Shown: positions 1-11,020, counted from the first letter of the stretch. The stretch: 64,000 nucleotides of DNA from Adineta ricciae (GCA_905250025.1 CAJNOJ010000388.1:1-64000); one strand, 5' to 3'. Notes: a model not told the origin generated them from the letters alone. Numbers and translations: made by a program.

Positions 1-2
1 TC

Positions 3-1349
3 ATGGACACATTTAATTTTTCAGCAGCATTCAGCTCGGGTTCGAGCTTTAGTTCTGCGGATATTGACAAGTACACCAAAGGCATAACTCACAAAATTAT
101 TCATAAAAAAGGTGGAAGTGTGTTCGTTTTAGGACAAGATATTCAATCTTGGCAAGCATCCGTAAGAACTAATCCAGTTGTTGTACGTCGAACTATCGAG
201 AATATAACATCTTTCATTCAAACGGATAAAATCAGTGAACTATCAGAAATTGAACTGACCCGAGTACGACAGGAAATAAACAAGGCAGTAAGCGTGTATG
301 TCGAGAGGAATGTCATTTATGGATGCATGAGTCCAGCTTCAGAATCATTTAATTGGGTTGCTAATGTGGATGATGGGGCATGTAAAAACCCCAATACGAC
401 TGCAAAATTTGGTGGATTCTATCGCACTTGCGATGAGAAACCTGGTTTGATTCGGTAAGTTAGCAATGATATGAAATGAAACCAATAAGCGACGTAGGAA
501 GTTTTGATTTTTAGAAAGTGCGGATCTTATCAATTGAATAACTTTCATACTGGTGGCCTATCATGTCCAAGTGGCTTTAGAGCTTCTGTTTTACATAATT
601 TAACCCAGTACGAACCAACCTACACGCAACAATGTAAGAGTTGCGGATTTCTATGGTTTAGTAGTTGTTGTAAAGATATTCCTGGTAAAATTGATCGGCG
701 TAATACTGTTTTATATACTTGCAGCATATTTAGCAAGTTCAAATCATCTTCAGACGTTTTGAGAGATGATTCCCCATACGTTTATGGTGGTTCGTTCACA
801 TCCAGAAGCGTCAATCCAATTACTAACTCAGCAACATGTCCTCAGAGATTTGCCGTTGCAAAAATTGCCAATGATATTAACGTGTGTTTTACTCGCCAAA
901 CTATTACCGCTACAGGATTTCCTTTTTTTGGTGGCTTCTATTCGTGTAATCAAGGCAACACACTGCTCGAACCTCCTGAACAAAAATGTCCAGAGGGTTA
1001 TAGTATTTATATCATGGGTGCAATTGATACTGAATGCTTATTATATGTTTGCTTAAAGTTTAGAAACTTCAATGATCTAACACAGTATCCATCCGTCGTT
1101 TTACCGCCTTTTTTCGAGATTGATATTCGAAATCAAACGGTAGAGACTGCGAGCGAAACATCCCTTAATTCAAAAGATACTACCCCATCAAAAAGTACCA
1201 ATCGAAATACCGAAAAGGCTACATTAGGAATATCCATAACTGCTTTGGCGGTTACTTTAGTTGCGATTATCGTCGTTATTATCATACGAATGAAAAAGAA
1301 TCGTCAAAGACAGGCAGCTAACAACTATCATGTAGATGAAACTCTGTAG
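3..1349 (+). CDS. Perforin-2 (MPEG1)-like membrane protein, 3' portion
   Basis: Two exons, 3-454 and 515-1349, joined by a 60 bp GT-AG intron; together they give 429 codons including the stop, in frame. The N-terminus lies upstream of the window, so only the end of the MACPF domain and what follows are visible. Similarity to macrophage-expressed gene 1 is seen in the order of a short stretch ending in NPVVV, a GC.SP/VDDG/C segment, repeated FGG(F/L)(Y/F) and Cys-rich motifs, a PPF segment, a hydrophobic transmembrane helix (about residues 385-407 of the visible part) and a basic cytosolic tail (RMKKNRQR). In the family, the pore-forming domain sits in the vesicle lumen and acts against engulfed microbes. 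Role here is inferred from the family. No frame break is seen. Confidence 0.8.
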
Positions 1350-1962
1350 TCCATGCCAATAGGTATCAAAGCCAAGAATTATTTCATTTTGTGATCATCA
1401 TCAATTAACAATAACATCAGCATTATTCTTTTTCTGTTTCTATTTATAATTTTTTCTTGCAAAATAAAATAATAATCGTACGTGCCAGCTGATAGACTGA
1501 ATTAAATGTTGCTAGTAGAGATTTTTCCTTGAGAGAAGATGTTCGCATGCATACCTACCAACACTCTCTCGCTATCACACTGATATACGGGACTGGACAA
1601 ACAATCAGTTTTATTTTTGTATCGAATGTAGTATACACTATTTGATTTCACTCAGCGCCTCTTTCGAAGAGCAAGTATAAGAAAAAATAGCGAATTATGT
1701 CATGGAAAGAGCCGAAGATACACATTCTACGCTCAGGAATATCATTTGTAGATTATCGAACCTCGAAATACTTTAAATAACTATTCATTTTAATCACTCA
1801 AATGAAGAAAAATAAACTCTCAGTGCTTTTCATCGGTTGTCATTATGAAAATGTCGTCCCGCATTGTCCTATCCAATTGAAGATCTTGCTGACAGAAGAA
1901 AAGATACTTATAAATATTCTTTAATACACTCACCAAAAAGCTTCAGTTAGAAGCAAAAAAAA
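1350..1962. other. Intergenic, no gene recognised
   Basis: About 610 bp of AT-rich sequence between the perforin-2-like gene and the GPCR. It holds AATAAA-like signals near 1465 and the presumed promoter of the GPCR. No supported reading frame or RNA gene was seen. Confidence 0.6.
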
Positions 1963-2952
1963 ATGTCGTCAGCAGTGGCAACAATTCACACAGTAGCTAT
2001 ATGGTTGAACTACTTTTTTGGTATACCAATTATTGTATTTGGCATGATCGGGGCCGTCCTAACGATTATTGTTTTCATGCGACAACGGGCATTTTGGCAA
2101 AATCCGACCATCATTTATCTACTTGCAGGTTCTATCACAACTATAGTGCACTTACCAACGGTTTATCTGCCAGTTGTTCTTGCTCAAGGTTTTGGCATTG
2201 TCTTATTTGCTCAATACGACATCATTTGTCGACTATTCAATTATTTTCTGTATGCAACAACGGTTTCATCTATTTATTTTCCGTGCCTAGCTGCATTCGA
2301 TCAATACGCAAGTACAAGTCGTCATGCTGCCTTTCGGAATCGTTGGCACAGCGTAAAAGCTGTGCGCTGGGCAATTTTTGTAATGGTTCTGTTCTGGTCA
2401 CTTCTATACCTTCCAGTTCTGATTGTCAGTCAACTTACACGTAGTAACGGGTGTTATATAACAAATTATTATATCAGAACAGTGACTAATTATGTTACCG
2501 TGCCATTATTTTTCACTGTGGTTCCGGTGTTTTTGATTATTTTTTGTCTTCAAGGTATTCTTCGAAATCTTCGTCAACTTAAACTACACAATGCACAACA
2601 AGATCGATTTGAACGGCAAATTCGTCGAATGTTAATTGCACAAATACTTGTTCTTGCTGTTTCAGGATTTCCTTTTGCATTGGAGTCCGTTTATCTCGAA
2701 GCAACGGCAAATATAGTGAAAACAAATCTTCGTAGCGCTGTTGAAAGCATCAGTCTTGAAGTTCTTCGCTTCTTTTTCCATGTGAATTTTGTGGGTACGT
2801 TTTATATCTATTTATATATCTCTAGTGAAGTGCGCAAAACACTTTTGCAATTTTTTCTGAGAATCGTCGGCTATAACATAATCGTTCCTGTCACAACAAC
2901 TGGCGCCAATCATATAATCGGGCCGACACATAATTCGACTAATCCAGCTTGA
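1963..2952 (+). CDS. Rhodopsin-like seven-TM receptor, bdelloid type
   Basis: A single-exon 329-residue protein with seven hydrophobic segments. TM1 follows a short polar N-terminus; the motif AFDQY after TM3 sits where class A receptors carry DRY; a basic QIRRML stretch precedes TM6; the tail after TM7 is short. It is a plasma-membrane receptor by family, and its ligand cannot be read from sequence. A related copy lies at 22199-23008 (broken) and a fragment at about 5065-5360, so this is one of a small local family. Start chosen at the first ATG, just after an A-rich leader. The frame is intact. Confidence 0.8.
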   Translation: MSSAVATIHTVAIWLNYFFGIPIIVFGMIGAVLTIIVFMRQRAFWQNPTIIYLLAGSITTIVHLPTVYLPVVLAQGFGIVLFAQYDIICRLFNYFLYATTVSSIYFPCLAAFDQYASTSRHAAFRNRWHSVKAVRWAIFVMVLFWSLLYLPVLIVSQLTRSNGCYITNYYIRTVTNYVTVPLFFTVVPVFLIIFCLQGILRNLRQLKLHNAQQDRFERQIRRMLIAQILVLAVSGFPFALESVYLEATANIVKTNLRSAVESISLEVLRFFFHVNFVGTFYIYLYISSEVRKTLLQFFLRIVGYNIIVPVTTTGANHIIGPTHNSTNPA

Positions 2953-3602
2953 GACTTATTTTTAATAAGAACAATTTGATGTTGGCATTTAAGAAAAAAA
3001 GAAATCTGCTTTAATCGGTGTTTCCGTTGTGCGTCTTTAGTTTTCTCCTTATCGAATCAAATTTTTGTTGTGTGTTTCTGCTTATAAGAATAAAAGATCT
3101 ATACAAGAACTCAAACCTTGATTTTGCATGCGAATGTTTTTATTGAATCATCAAAAAGTTGTATTCTGTAATAATAAACCGAACGGGCATACAGTATTGT
3201 ATAAAACACAAATGGAGAATGTCATAGAGGGCGGTACAATCCAATTTCTTTTGATCTCGAAATCGTATTTCTACGAATCGAATGTTGCTAAGAAATACAC
3301 CATACGATTCTGGATTGTAATTGAGAATATTCTGATAGTCAAGAATTTTTTTCATCAGTTAGAAGTCATTACGGAGGCTCCGATGACTCAGTAACTGGTT
3401 TTCTCCAAGCATATCATATATTACCTTCAACACGTGTAGAAATGGAAACGTTTGTAAGTATTTTTCTGTATAAATTTGATTGATGGCATACAATTTTCGC
3501 AATACAATAAGGAAGCGATCGTTAAATATCGACGAAAGATCTTCGACTATGCAAAATAAAAAATCAAGATACAAGTCAATCTCAAGATTGAACGAACGGT
3601 AA
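2953..3602. other. Intergenic, no gene recognised
   Basis: Around 650 bp between the GPCR and the F-box gene. Reading frames of 70-90 codons on both strands overlap each other and show no family resemblance, so they are taken as chance. It presumably holds the F-box gene promoter. Confidence 0.5.
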
Positions 3603-4601
3603 GTGATGAATATGTTCCCCTTTTCTTTTATCGCATTCCTGGTTTTCGAAAGGAATCATCCAATTACACACATTGAACATCTTTCCAATGAACTGTTCTT
3701 GGAAATATTCGATTATTTGGAAGGATGTGATATTCATCATTCATTTTTCCATTTAAATTCTCGTTTTCAACAACTTCTCACTTGTCCTACACTTTTATAC
3801 AAAATTCAACTTCCTACCAACATAATCTCGAACATCGAGCTGTGTTACAAAACATTTGTTATTCCACATCAACATCACATTCTCTCTCTTCGTATCGAAA
3901 ACCTCACTCTCATCAACAACTTCATCAAATACTGTATTCCAAATTCATCATTCGATAGTCTTCAGTCAATCACGCTCGGTGAACTTCTTGTCGAACGAAT
4001 TCCAGTTATTCTTTCGTTCTTGAAATCTTTGCCCAATCTCTTGTCATTAACTATCCGATGTGGTAGACGCTGGTACATATACTTCCATGATCTTTATCGA
4101 ACGATTTTCTCCCTACCAAGATTGAGATCTTATGAGATATCGTTGTGCAAATACCGATGGAATTATGATCCCGACTACGACACAAAGATTTCTCTATCAA
4201 TCGTTGAAGATGAACGAGTTAGCACAGTCGAATATCTCGTCATCAGATATGCCTGTAGTCTTGATGAACTGATTTCTATCCTTCGTCATACGCCTCGATT
4301 GCGTCATCTAACTTGTGAATCTTTATCTCAATGTTATACGATTCTCTTCAGTGAACAAATTCCTACACTAATTCATTTGGAATCGATGCGAATTAACAAT
4401 TGCTCTGTAAGCTTCGATGATTTCGAAATGTTTTTGAAGAAAACTTCTCCTCAATTGCGTAAATTAATTGTTAGACACAATGTTGTTGAAGCTTCTCCAA
4501 ACGATGATCGATGGAAAACGTTGATTAAGACTGTTCTTCTGCATTTACGTACATTCAGCTTCAACGAACTTGTTTATAGTGCACGTTCTACCGCTATGTA
4601 A
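3603..4601 (+). CDS. F-box protein, short paralogue
   Basis: 332 residues. The F-box is at about residues 24-68 (LSNELFLEIFDYLEG...), followed by leucine-rich segments such as LPNLLSLTI and RLRHLTC. F-box proteins link SKP1-cullin ubiquitin ligases to substrates; the leucine-rich part would choose the substrate. It is a paralogue (roughly half identical by eye), not an allele, of the gene at 19986-21780. That protein is 577 residues long and continues well past the point where this one stops, so this copy ends early. It could be a naturally short form or a decayed gene whose 3' half was lost. No downstream exon encoding the missing half was found. Confidence 0.65.
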   Translation: MMNMFPFSFIAFLVFERNHPITHIEHLSNELFLEIFDYLEGCDIHHSFFHLNSRFQQLLTCPTLLYKIQLPTNIISNIELCYKTFVIPHQHHILSLRIENLTLINNFIKYCIPNSSFDSLQSITLGELLVERIPVILSFLKSLPNLLSLTIRCGRRWYIYFHDLYRTIFSLPRLRSYEISLCKYRWNYDPDYDTKISLSIVEDERVSTVEYLVIRYACSLDELISILRHTPRLRHLTCESLSQCYTILFSEQIPTLIHLESMRINNCSVSFDDFEMFLKKTSPQLRKLIVRHNVVEASPNDDRWKTLIKTVLLHLRTFSFNELVYSARSTAM

Positions 4602-5064
4602 AAATCTCTATTGGTATAATTATTAATGAGATCAACTCTTCATTTTACATGAACAAAAAATGTCACATTTGAATACGGTACAAAGTAGTGGAAAATTCCA
4701 CTTTCGGATGAATAATTTTACTTATTCGTGTCGCTTATCGAAGCAAACGGTGCTAATCGATAAGAAAAATCCAAGTAGAACAGTTGATTACAGGGAATAC
4801 GTGACATACTAACTTAGAGTATTAGTAGGGCATTTTTCATTCTGAGTAAACATTGATAAGTCGCAATAAGAAATGGCAAATGTTCTTTTATACAAAGGTT
4901 ATAGTTTCAATTATACTATTATTAGCATTATTTTGAATAATGACTTAAATAATTTCCATCTTCATGATGAAACCATGCAGACAAGAGTGAAGAGGGCAAA
5001 AAAATCTTGTTTCTGAGTACTTAACCTACTAATCTGTTTGGTCATGTCTTCTTTTGCAATCGAC

Positions 5065-5360
5065 TACTCAAGATTTATGTCATGACAGTCGTTCTCTTCA
5101 CTGTCATTCTGATCAACTTCGTTCTACAAGGAATGATTCGAAATATTCGTCAATACTTGCATTGAACAATTCTTTACAAGATCAATTTAAACGATAAATT
5201 CGTCGAATATTGATTGTTCAGCTAATTGTCCTCGCAGTGTCAGGATTTCCAATTTCATTCAAATTGGCGTATCTTTCTGCAACAAGTTCAGAGAACCGGT
5301 CTTCGTTAAACTGTTGAAAATCTTATTTTATCTGTTATTGCATACATTTTCATGATTTTG
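5065..5360 (+). pseudogene. GPCR remnant
   Basis: A short stretch matches the TM5-TM6 region of the neighbouring receptors at DNA level, most closely the copy at 22540-22800: the same order of a VLQGMIRNIRQ-like segment, RQIRRML-like segment and SGFP. Stops and indels interrupt every frame and the flanks no longer align. The rest of 4602-5892 is AT-rich sequence in which I see no gene. Confidence 0.7.
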
Positions 5361-5892
5361 AAATATTTATCAAGAAAATTTCTTTCCTATTGAATAACTT
5401 GCATATTGCACAAAGTTATAAAGATATTTAATCGTGATCTATGAGAAAAGAATGACTTCCGACATATATACTACATCTAAATTATTTTTTACATTATGTT
5501 ATAAGTGGTTTTTATTGAAATCAATTGTCTGTTTGACAAAGAAATCGAAAAATCTTCTTCGGGTATTATACAATTCAACGTATCGACGATAATAGTATTA
5601 TGAAAGGAAAAAAAAGGAATTTTGACTTATCTGAATCATCATATTTGTTGTTTTCATGATGATAAATGTATTACTAACGATTCTCTTTTCAGTAGTTAAG
5701 TTATAATAAAGTATCTTATTAGTATAAAAAGGTGAAACTATTCATGTGAATCATTAGAAAAGGTGGGTAGAAAAAAATCGTTATGAGTCAATCGATTTGA
5801 ATGCTTATAAGGAAATAGTTGTAAATTTCCAACAAATTCGTGTTTAAGTATAAATAAGAATATTTACGACAAATGTTATTGACAATCAAAGA

Positions 5893-7014
5893 ATGGTGAA
5901 TTCAACGTTAACTGCACATAATCGAATCGAATATATTGGTTCAGAACGCATTTGCAATGGTGAAAATGTGCCCAAAGAATTGTTCTGTCCGATATGTTCT
6001 GGTTTATTATGGCGACCACATTCTTGTGGATCATGTCAAAATCTTTTTTGTGAAAGTTGTATTTCGAAATGGCTTCGAACAAATACGAGATGTCCATTTG
6101 GCTGTGCAAAATATCAAGATCGACGATGTTCACCACAAATTCGATGTCTTTTATCGAATATTGCTATTCGATGTCAAAGTACTCCATTTGGTTGTGAACA
6201 AATACGATCTTATGATACATTAGAAGCACATCAATTAAATGAATGTCAATATTCATCTATTCGATGTCGATATTGTGAACATCTAATGTTGACTGAAGGA
6301 ATCGAAACTCATGAACAAGAATGTGGTCAACAGATCGGTAGTTGTCATAAATGTAATCAGCGTTTTCCTCTATATCTGTTAGAACAACATTTGACTACTT
6401 GTGGGGTTAACGATCGACAACAACCTTTGCAACAGTTTCTTCTTCCTATTGTGAACACAGATGCTGAACAAGAAATACAAAGGAAATATGCTAATTTACC
6501 ATGGTATCGTCGTATATCATCTTTAATTTATCTTATTTTGACGAACCCATTCGATGCTTTACATATTATTTTCATCATAATGTTTACTGGCTTTTTCTTT
6601 CTCGTGGGGCTTGTTATCGGAGGATTTGTTATGGTCTTTGTTTATTTATTTGGAAACATATTCGTTGGTCTTATTTCGGTGATTTTCTTCACTGGACTTC
6701 TCCATTCCATTGTACCGTGGATTTTAAGTTTGATCAATGATAGTTCGGTGATTTTATTTTCTGCTCTTACCTGTTTCTTCGTGGGATGTTCAGCTATTTA
6801 TGCCAATGCTCATCTCTTGCAAAATAAGTTTCCAGTCAAACTACTGTTGTCCATGTATATCGGAGCACCTGTCGCGACAAAAATCATCTTGGTTCTCATT
6901 CGTTTGTATTTCCTATGGATACCAACTTCCGTAACAGCAACTTTTACCACCACGTGCGGTATTTTTATTACCTTAATATTTCGATACTTTTCTTCGTTGC
7001 GGCAACCATCATAG
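5893..7014 (+). CDS. RING/TRAF-zinc-finger protein with C-terminal membrane domain
   Basis: 373 residues. A C3HC4-type RING lies at about residues 32-72 (CPIC...CESC...CPFGC), followed by Cys/His-rich TRAF-type zinc fingers at about 95-175. After a linker come four hydrophobic segments from about residue 215 to the end. The layout suggests a membrane-anchored E3 ubiquitin ligase with cytosolic fingers; substrates are unknown. The allele at 17606-18196 matches except for a 53 bp patch (6601-6653) where the two differ at about half of positions without any indel. A second, broken RING copy lies just downstream. The family is familiar from bdelloid genomes but has no settled name. Confidence 0.78.
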   Translation: MVNSTLTAHNRIEYIGSERICNGENVPKELFCPICSGLLWRPHSCGSCQNLFCESCISKWLRTNTRCPFGCAKYQDRRCSPQIRCLLSNIAIRCQSTPFGCEQIRSYDTLEAHQLNECQYSSIRCRYCEHLMLTEGIETHEQECGQQIGSCHKCNQRFPLYLLEQHLTTCGVNDRQQPLQQFLLPIVNTDAEQEIQRKYANLPWYRRISSLIYLILTNPFDALHIIFIIMFTGFFFLVGLVIGGFVMVFVYLFGNIFVGLISVIFFTGLLHSIVPWILSLINDSSVILFSALTCFFVGCSAIYANAHLLQNKFPVKLLLSMYIGAPVATKIILVLIRLYFLWIPTSVTATFTTTCGIFITLIFRYFSSLRQPS

Positions 7015-7254
7015 AAAATAATTGTACCAGAATTATTTCACTAAATCTATATATTTTTACAGCCGAAAATCATAATAAAAGACAAAACTAAAGTGTATAA
7101 ATTCCATTGAGATAAAAATACGCATATTATCTTTGTAATAATCGCAATATGGTTTATTTTATGTCAGAAAACTAATGATAACAATTTTCCGCTGTTTATC
7201 ACGAGGATATTCAAAAATAGTTCAGCTATTGAAAGTAATCAAATTATAGCGATG

Positions 7255-7425
7255 ACATTTTTGTGAAAGTTTCGTTTCGAAATGCCTTCGAAGAAATATG
7301 AGATGTCCATTTGGCTGTGCAAAACATCAAGATCGACGATGTTCACCACAAATTCGATGTTAAAGCACTCCATTTGGTTGCGAAGGAATAGAATCTTATG
7401 ATACATTAGAAGCACATAAACTAAA
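7255..7425 (+). pseudogene. RING/TRAF gene remnant at a recombination junction
   Basis: About 170 bp resembling the RING-to-first-finger part of the gene at 5893, but with the sequence between the fingers deleted and the frame broken. Its left part matches 18433-18468 and its right part matches 23690-23800 of haplotype B, so it appears to be a fusion of two separate RING copies. The stretch from 7426 to 7901 holds no recognised gene. Confidence 0.7.
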
Positions 7426-7901
7426 CTGACATTTTGGACTAAAATGCTTACGAGACAGATAGCTTAAAGCAATCGCATGAGTTTCAAACTGGCCGAGAGC
7501 CGGCATATTCCAATGCTAATGTATTGCTTTTCTTTTTCTGCGATTTTGATCCAAAAAGAAAACGTCGACAGAGTAAATTTCGATTGTTTTCTTGCTTATT
7601 CATGCGTCGGTCGTCGCGATTGTAACTTTTATTGACATTACAAACATCCATATATTTGCAACCATTGTTTTGCCGATGTAGATGCATAGTTGTAATGAGA
7701 ATACGTTCAGTCAAAACGAGTTAGAGCAAAAGAAAAGGTTGTCATAGCTTGGTAACCCGGTGAAAACTCATCTCGTTGGATTCTAGTTTGCGTCAGTTCT
7801 TGAGATAGAAAGAGTCTTCATCATTTGAATGCTACAAAGTTGAATATATTTTTTATATTTTCAGGTCTATTGAACAAAGGAGAAATTGATCAACATTATT
7901 C

Positions 7902-8861
7902 ATGGACACACATAATGGTTGGTCGTTAAGATATGCATTTTTTGCTGGTCTGTTAAATGTCATTTTCATGTTGTACATTTTTTACCACCCGAAGATGGTT
8001 GGTATTCAAAAACTGACTTGTCTCACTCCTGTTATTGAAACAAAGAAGGAGCGACATTTTCTTGAAGCAACCATATCGGATGGTTGCAACGTCGATAAAC
8101 TACTTTTACAAAAATGTTCACGATCAGAATTCGTTAGCTTACGGGCAGATCGACGTATAGCAGCAAATCCAAATTAGAGTCGATGATATATTGTATGGTT
8201 ATGACGTTTTGTTTGAAAATGAGTATTTGTTTACCGCTTCATCCTGCTTAGGCGTACAATATCAGTCAATTCCAAATGATGCAATGGTTTTTCAACAATT
8301 AATCTGGAGAATCAAACCCGATCTGATCATTGACTTAGGAACGAACGTTGGTGGTTCTGCAGTATTCTTTGCATCGATCATGCCATTTTATAGTGATGTT
8401 GGGATCGTTCTGACGATTGATCGCGAATCGTTCACAATGGATTGGGTTCCCGATAGAAGAACGTTATGTAAAGATTGCGTCAATGCAACCGATAATAAAC
8501 TATGGAAAAAATATGTTCATTTCATTCAAGGATCGACAAATGATGTTAGTGTATTAGCGGAAGTTAAAAAGTACGCAGCGAACGGGAGAACTGTGTTTAT
8601 AAGTCACGATGCTGCTCATGACTGCGATTCAGTTTATGAAGATTTAATAAATTATACTGAATTCTTTAGTATTAATTCGTATATGGTAGTACAAGACACG
8701 AAGTTAGATCGAATGAAGATTCCCTCCAGAGGTCCATTAGCTGTTGTAAGAAAATTCTTGGACTATTAAAACAAAAGTGCTCAAAGTTTGAAGTGGACCG
8801 GCCAGCAGAAGCCTTTTATTATACACATCATACACATGGCTGGCTAAAACGAGTCAAATGA
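7902..8861 (+). pseudogene. CmcI-like (cephalosporin hydroxylase family) membrane-anchored enzyme, broken allele A
   Basis: The first part (7902-8177) encodes a short cytosolic N-terminus, one TM anchor and a linker, then stops. The second part (from about 8182, different frame) encodes the catalytic-type domain: a GVQYQSIP start, an SAM-binding-type DLGTNVGGSAVFFAS, a FISHDAAHDCDS segment and a VVQDT segment, in the order of the CmcI/rhamnosyl-methyltransferase family. Relative to the B copy it lacks 54 bp near 8174, has TAA at 8767-8769 where B has a Gln codon, and a further deletion after that. An intron at the frame change is possible but no good splice pair is visible. Family members are mostly bacterial, so horizontal origin is plausible. 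Confidence 0.7.
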
Positions 8862-9753
8862 AGAAAAAAAAGACAATCATTACTAAATGGACTATATGTG
8901 ACTCTTTGGATATTTAAAAAATTTTTTCACTGACGAGTGTCATTAGTGGGAGTGTAAGAAAAGAAATTCAATTTGATTATCATTGACGTTTTTAATATTT
9001 TAGTAATTATATTTCCAGAGAGATATGCATTATGCGTAAATGTCGAAATGTCTTTATATTGAATAAATCGAATACATTCAAGTTCACACTGCGCAGTACA
9101 TCGAGTTGGATAAAGACTTGGTTATCTGATGAGCAATGTGAATCGGACTTAGGACAACTATGCAAAGTTCGAACAAAACAAAACTATTTCCCAGAAAGAA
9201 GTTCTTAAAATAGCTTTGAGAAATAATAACAACGATGCACATTGATACAGAGTCAAAATATGATTAATCCAACATCAACTATACATTTCTTGTTAATATG
9301 CTTCTAACTGTAGACCTTCACGGAATTATGAAGAAATATTTTAGTGATGTTAGATTTCATTATACTTTGTTGTTCTGAAGTTAAAGAATATATATTTTTA
9401 GTAGTGGTTTTAGCAATGAAACACTTCGAAAGAAAGAAAGAGAGGCAAATTGTTCGTTTTTCGATATATTTACCTGAGAGAATCCAAAATTGATAGAAAG
9501 GAAATGATAAGCACGAGTGTGACCGACTCAATTACGTTAATTATAAGAGTAAATATCAATGTTTACTACATGTTTTCAGTATTTAAAAAAGTACTATAAA
9601 CACATTAAAAAAAGACTATTCAATCTAATGAATATTTTTGTTTTTCAGACGAACAACCTTGACTGCGTAATAATTAAGTTTAAAATAAGAACGTTGCTTA
9701 GCTATGCGATATATATACGCAAAGATAAATATATTTTTTTCAAAACATTCGAA
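8862..9753. other. Intergenic, no gene recognised
   Basis: Nearly 900 bp of AT-rich sequence also present in haplotype B (25276-26057) with several indels. Short frames on both strands are not conserved between the two copies. The end contains the presumed promoter and leader of the four-TM gene. Confidence 0.55.
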
Positions 9754-10399
9754 ATGCTTGCTCATTCTGTACAACGCGGTGGTCGCCATCCAATCGGTTA
9801 TGGAAGAGGATTAACACCAATTGATTACAAATGGAAAGCCCTTTGGCCATCTCTTCTCTCTAGAATTATCGGTGCTTTAATTGTATTATCTGGTCTACTC
9901 CTTTTCGTTCTCGAAATTGCATCTCTGGGTGAGTTTTTAGAACATATTTTTTTAGACGAATAAATCTTTTTCAGGTCTTCTCGGTAAAATCGGAATCACT
10001 CCTAGTCTCTATGGATGTGCTGTTGGAATTTGGGCAGGAATATTCATCATGACAGCTGGTGTCCTCATTCTTATGATCGGTAGGTTGTCACTTAATATAT
10101 CGACTGAATAAGACGAGTTTCGTTTAGCATACATGAAATCTGTTCGTTTATGGGCGTTGATAGCGTTTTGTGCAACTGTTGCTGCGACTATTTTTGCTAT
10201 CATTGATTTTTCGATCGTTGCTGCAAGAGTTGCTGATTTAAGATCAGCAGGTGCGTTTGATAGTATTTTCACTGATGTTAAAAGTGTTGCTGGACTCAAC
10301 GGAGCACAACTTGCTTTTGGTCTTGTTGCTTTTCTTCTTTGTCTAGCTTTTATTGGTCTTTATGTTCACATCTACATGAAAATTAGAAAATACAGATAG
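9754..10399 (+). CDS. Small four-TM membrane protein, allele A
   Basis: Three exons, 9754-9928, 9975-10079 and 10128-10399, with introns of 46 and 48 bp; the spliced frame is 184 codons including stop. The protein has a short basic N-terminus (SVQRGGRHPIGYGRG), two helices in the first two exons, and two more in the third separated by a polar loop, ending in a basic tail. Helix spacing recalls MS4A/tetraspan-like proteins, but no diagnostic motif settles the family. The allele at 26058-26703 has the same exon structure with about six base changes in the last exon, mostly silent, which argues that the gene is functional. Confidence 0.75.
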
Positions 10400-11020
10400 A
10401 ATCAATAAGGATATTTGATTTTTGATTTTTATTAGTAGTGTTGCATTTTCTTAAATAAAAATTTCCTTCTCAATTTAATCTCATGTTTTCTAACAAAGTC
10501 TTTGTTTTATCTTCATGAATATCGATCATAGCAGAGAATGTATGATAAACCACCAGACCATGAGAAAGAATACGCATCATGATACAATATTTGTATTTTT
10601 AATTGGGATACTAATTGCCTATGAAAAATGTTTTATAATGTTTACTAAATTAGGTGTGGCGTAGATTTTTCATTTGACAACTGACATTTATCTTTGTGGA
10701 TATGATTGTGCAATTTTCAAACGAAAAGTCTGAGTCAGCTATTAGTTCTCTTCTCACACCCAGTTATAGAGAGAATCAACCGATTCAAGGTTATTTCTTC
10801 TCCGTTGCATGTAACTCCACGCCGAGGAGTCTTTTTGAACTCAATGACCTGCTTCGTAGCAGAAAAGAGAAAAGAATTCTCTTCTATTAACAGCTCCTCT
10901 ATCAGTGCACTATTCTTCTAAGTCACGAGTGAAATAACGTGAACAGCGAAGAAAGTCAGTATCGCATTCTCTCGTTTCTTTTCTTTAAACATTCACTTTT
11001 TTACTTCACAAACCAACAAC
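10400..11020. other. Intergenic, promoter of small gene
   Basis: About 620 bp. A 64-codon frame at 10696-10890 persists in haplotype B with changes to many residues and no family match; I regard it as chance. The last 100 bp are pyrimidine-rich and lead into the small protein gene at 11021. Confidence 0.5.

Noticed and set aside
10696..10890. 64-residue protein gene upstream of the small disordered gene
   Set aside because: Amino-acid changes between haplotypes are as frequent as silent ones and no family features are seen; probably leader or promoter.
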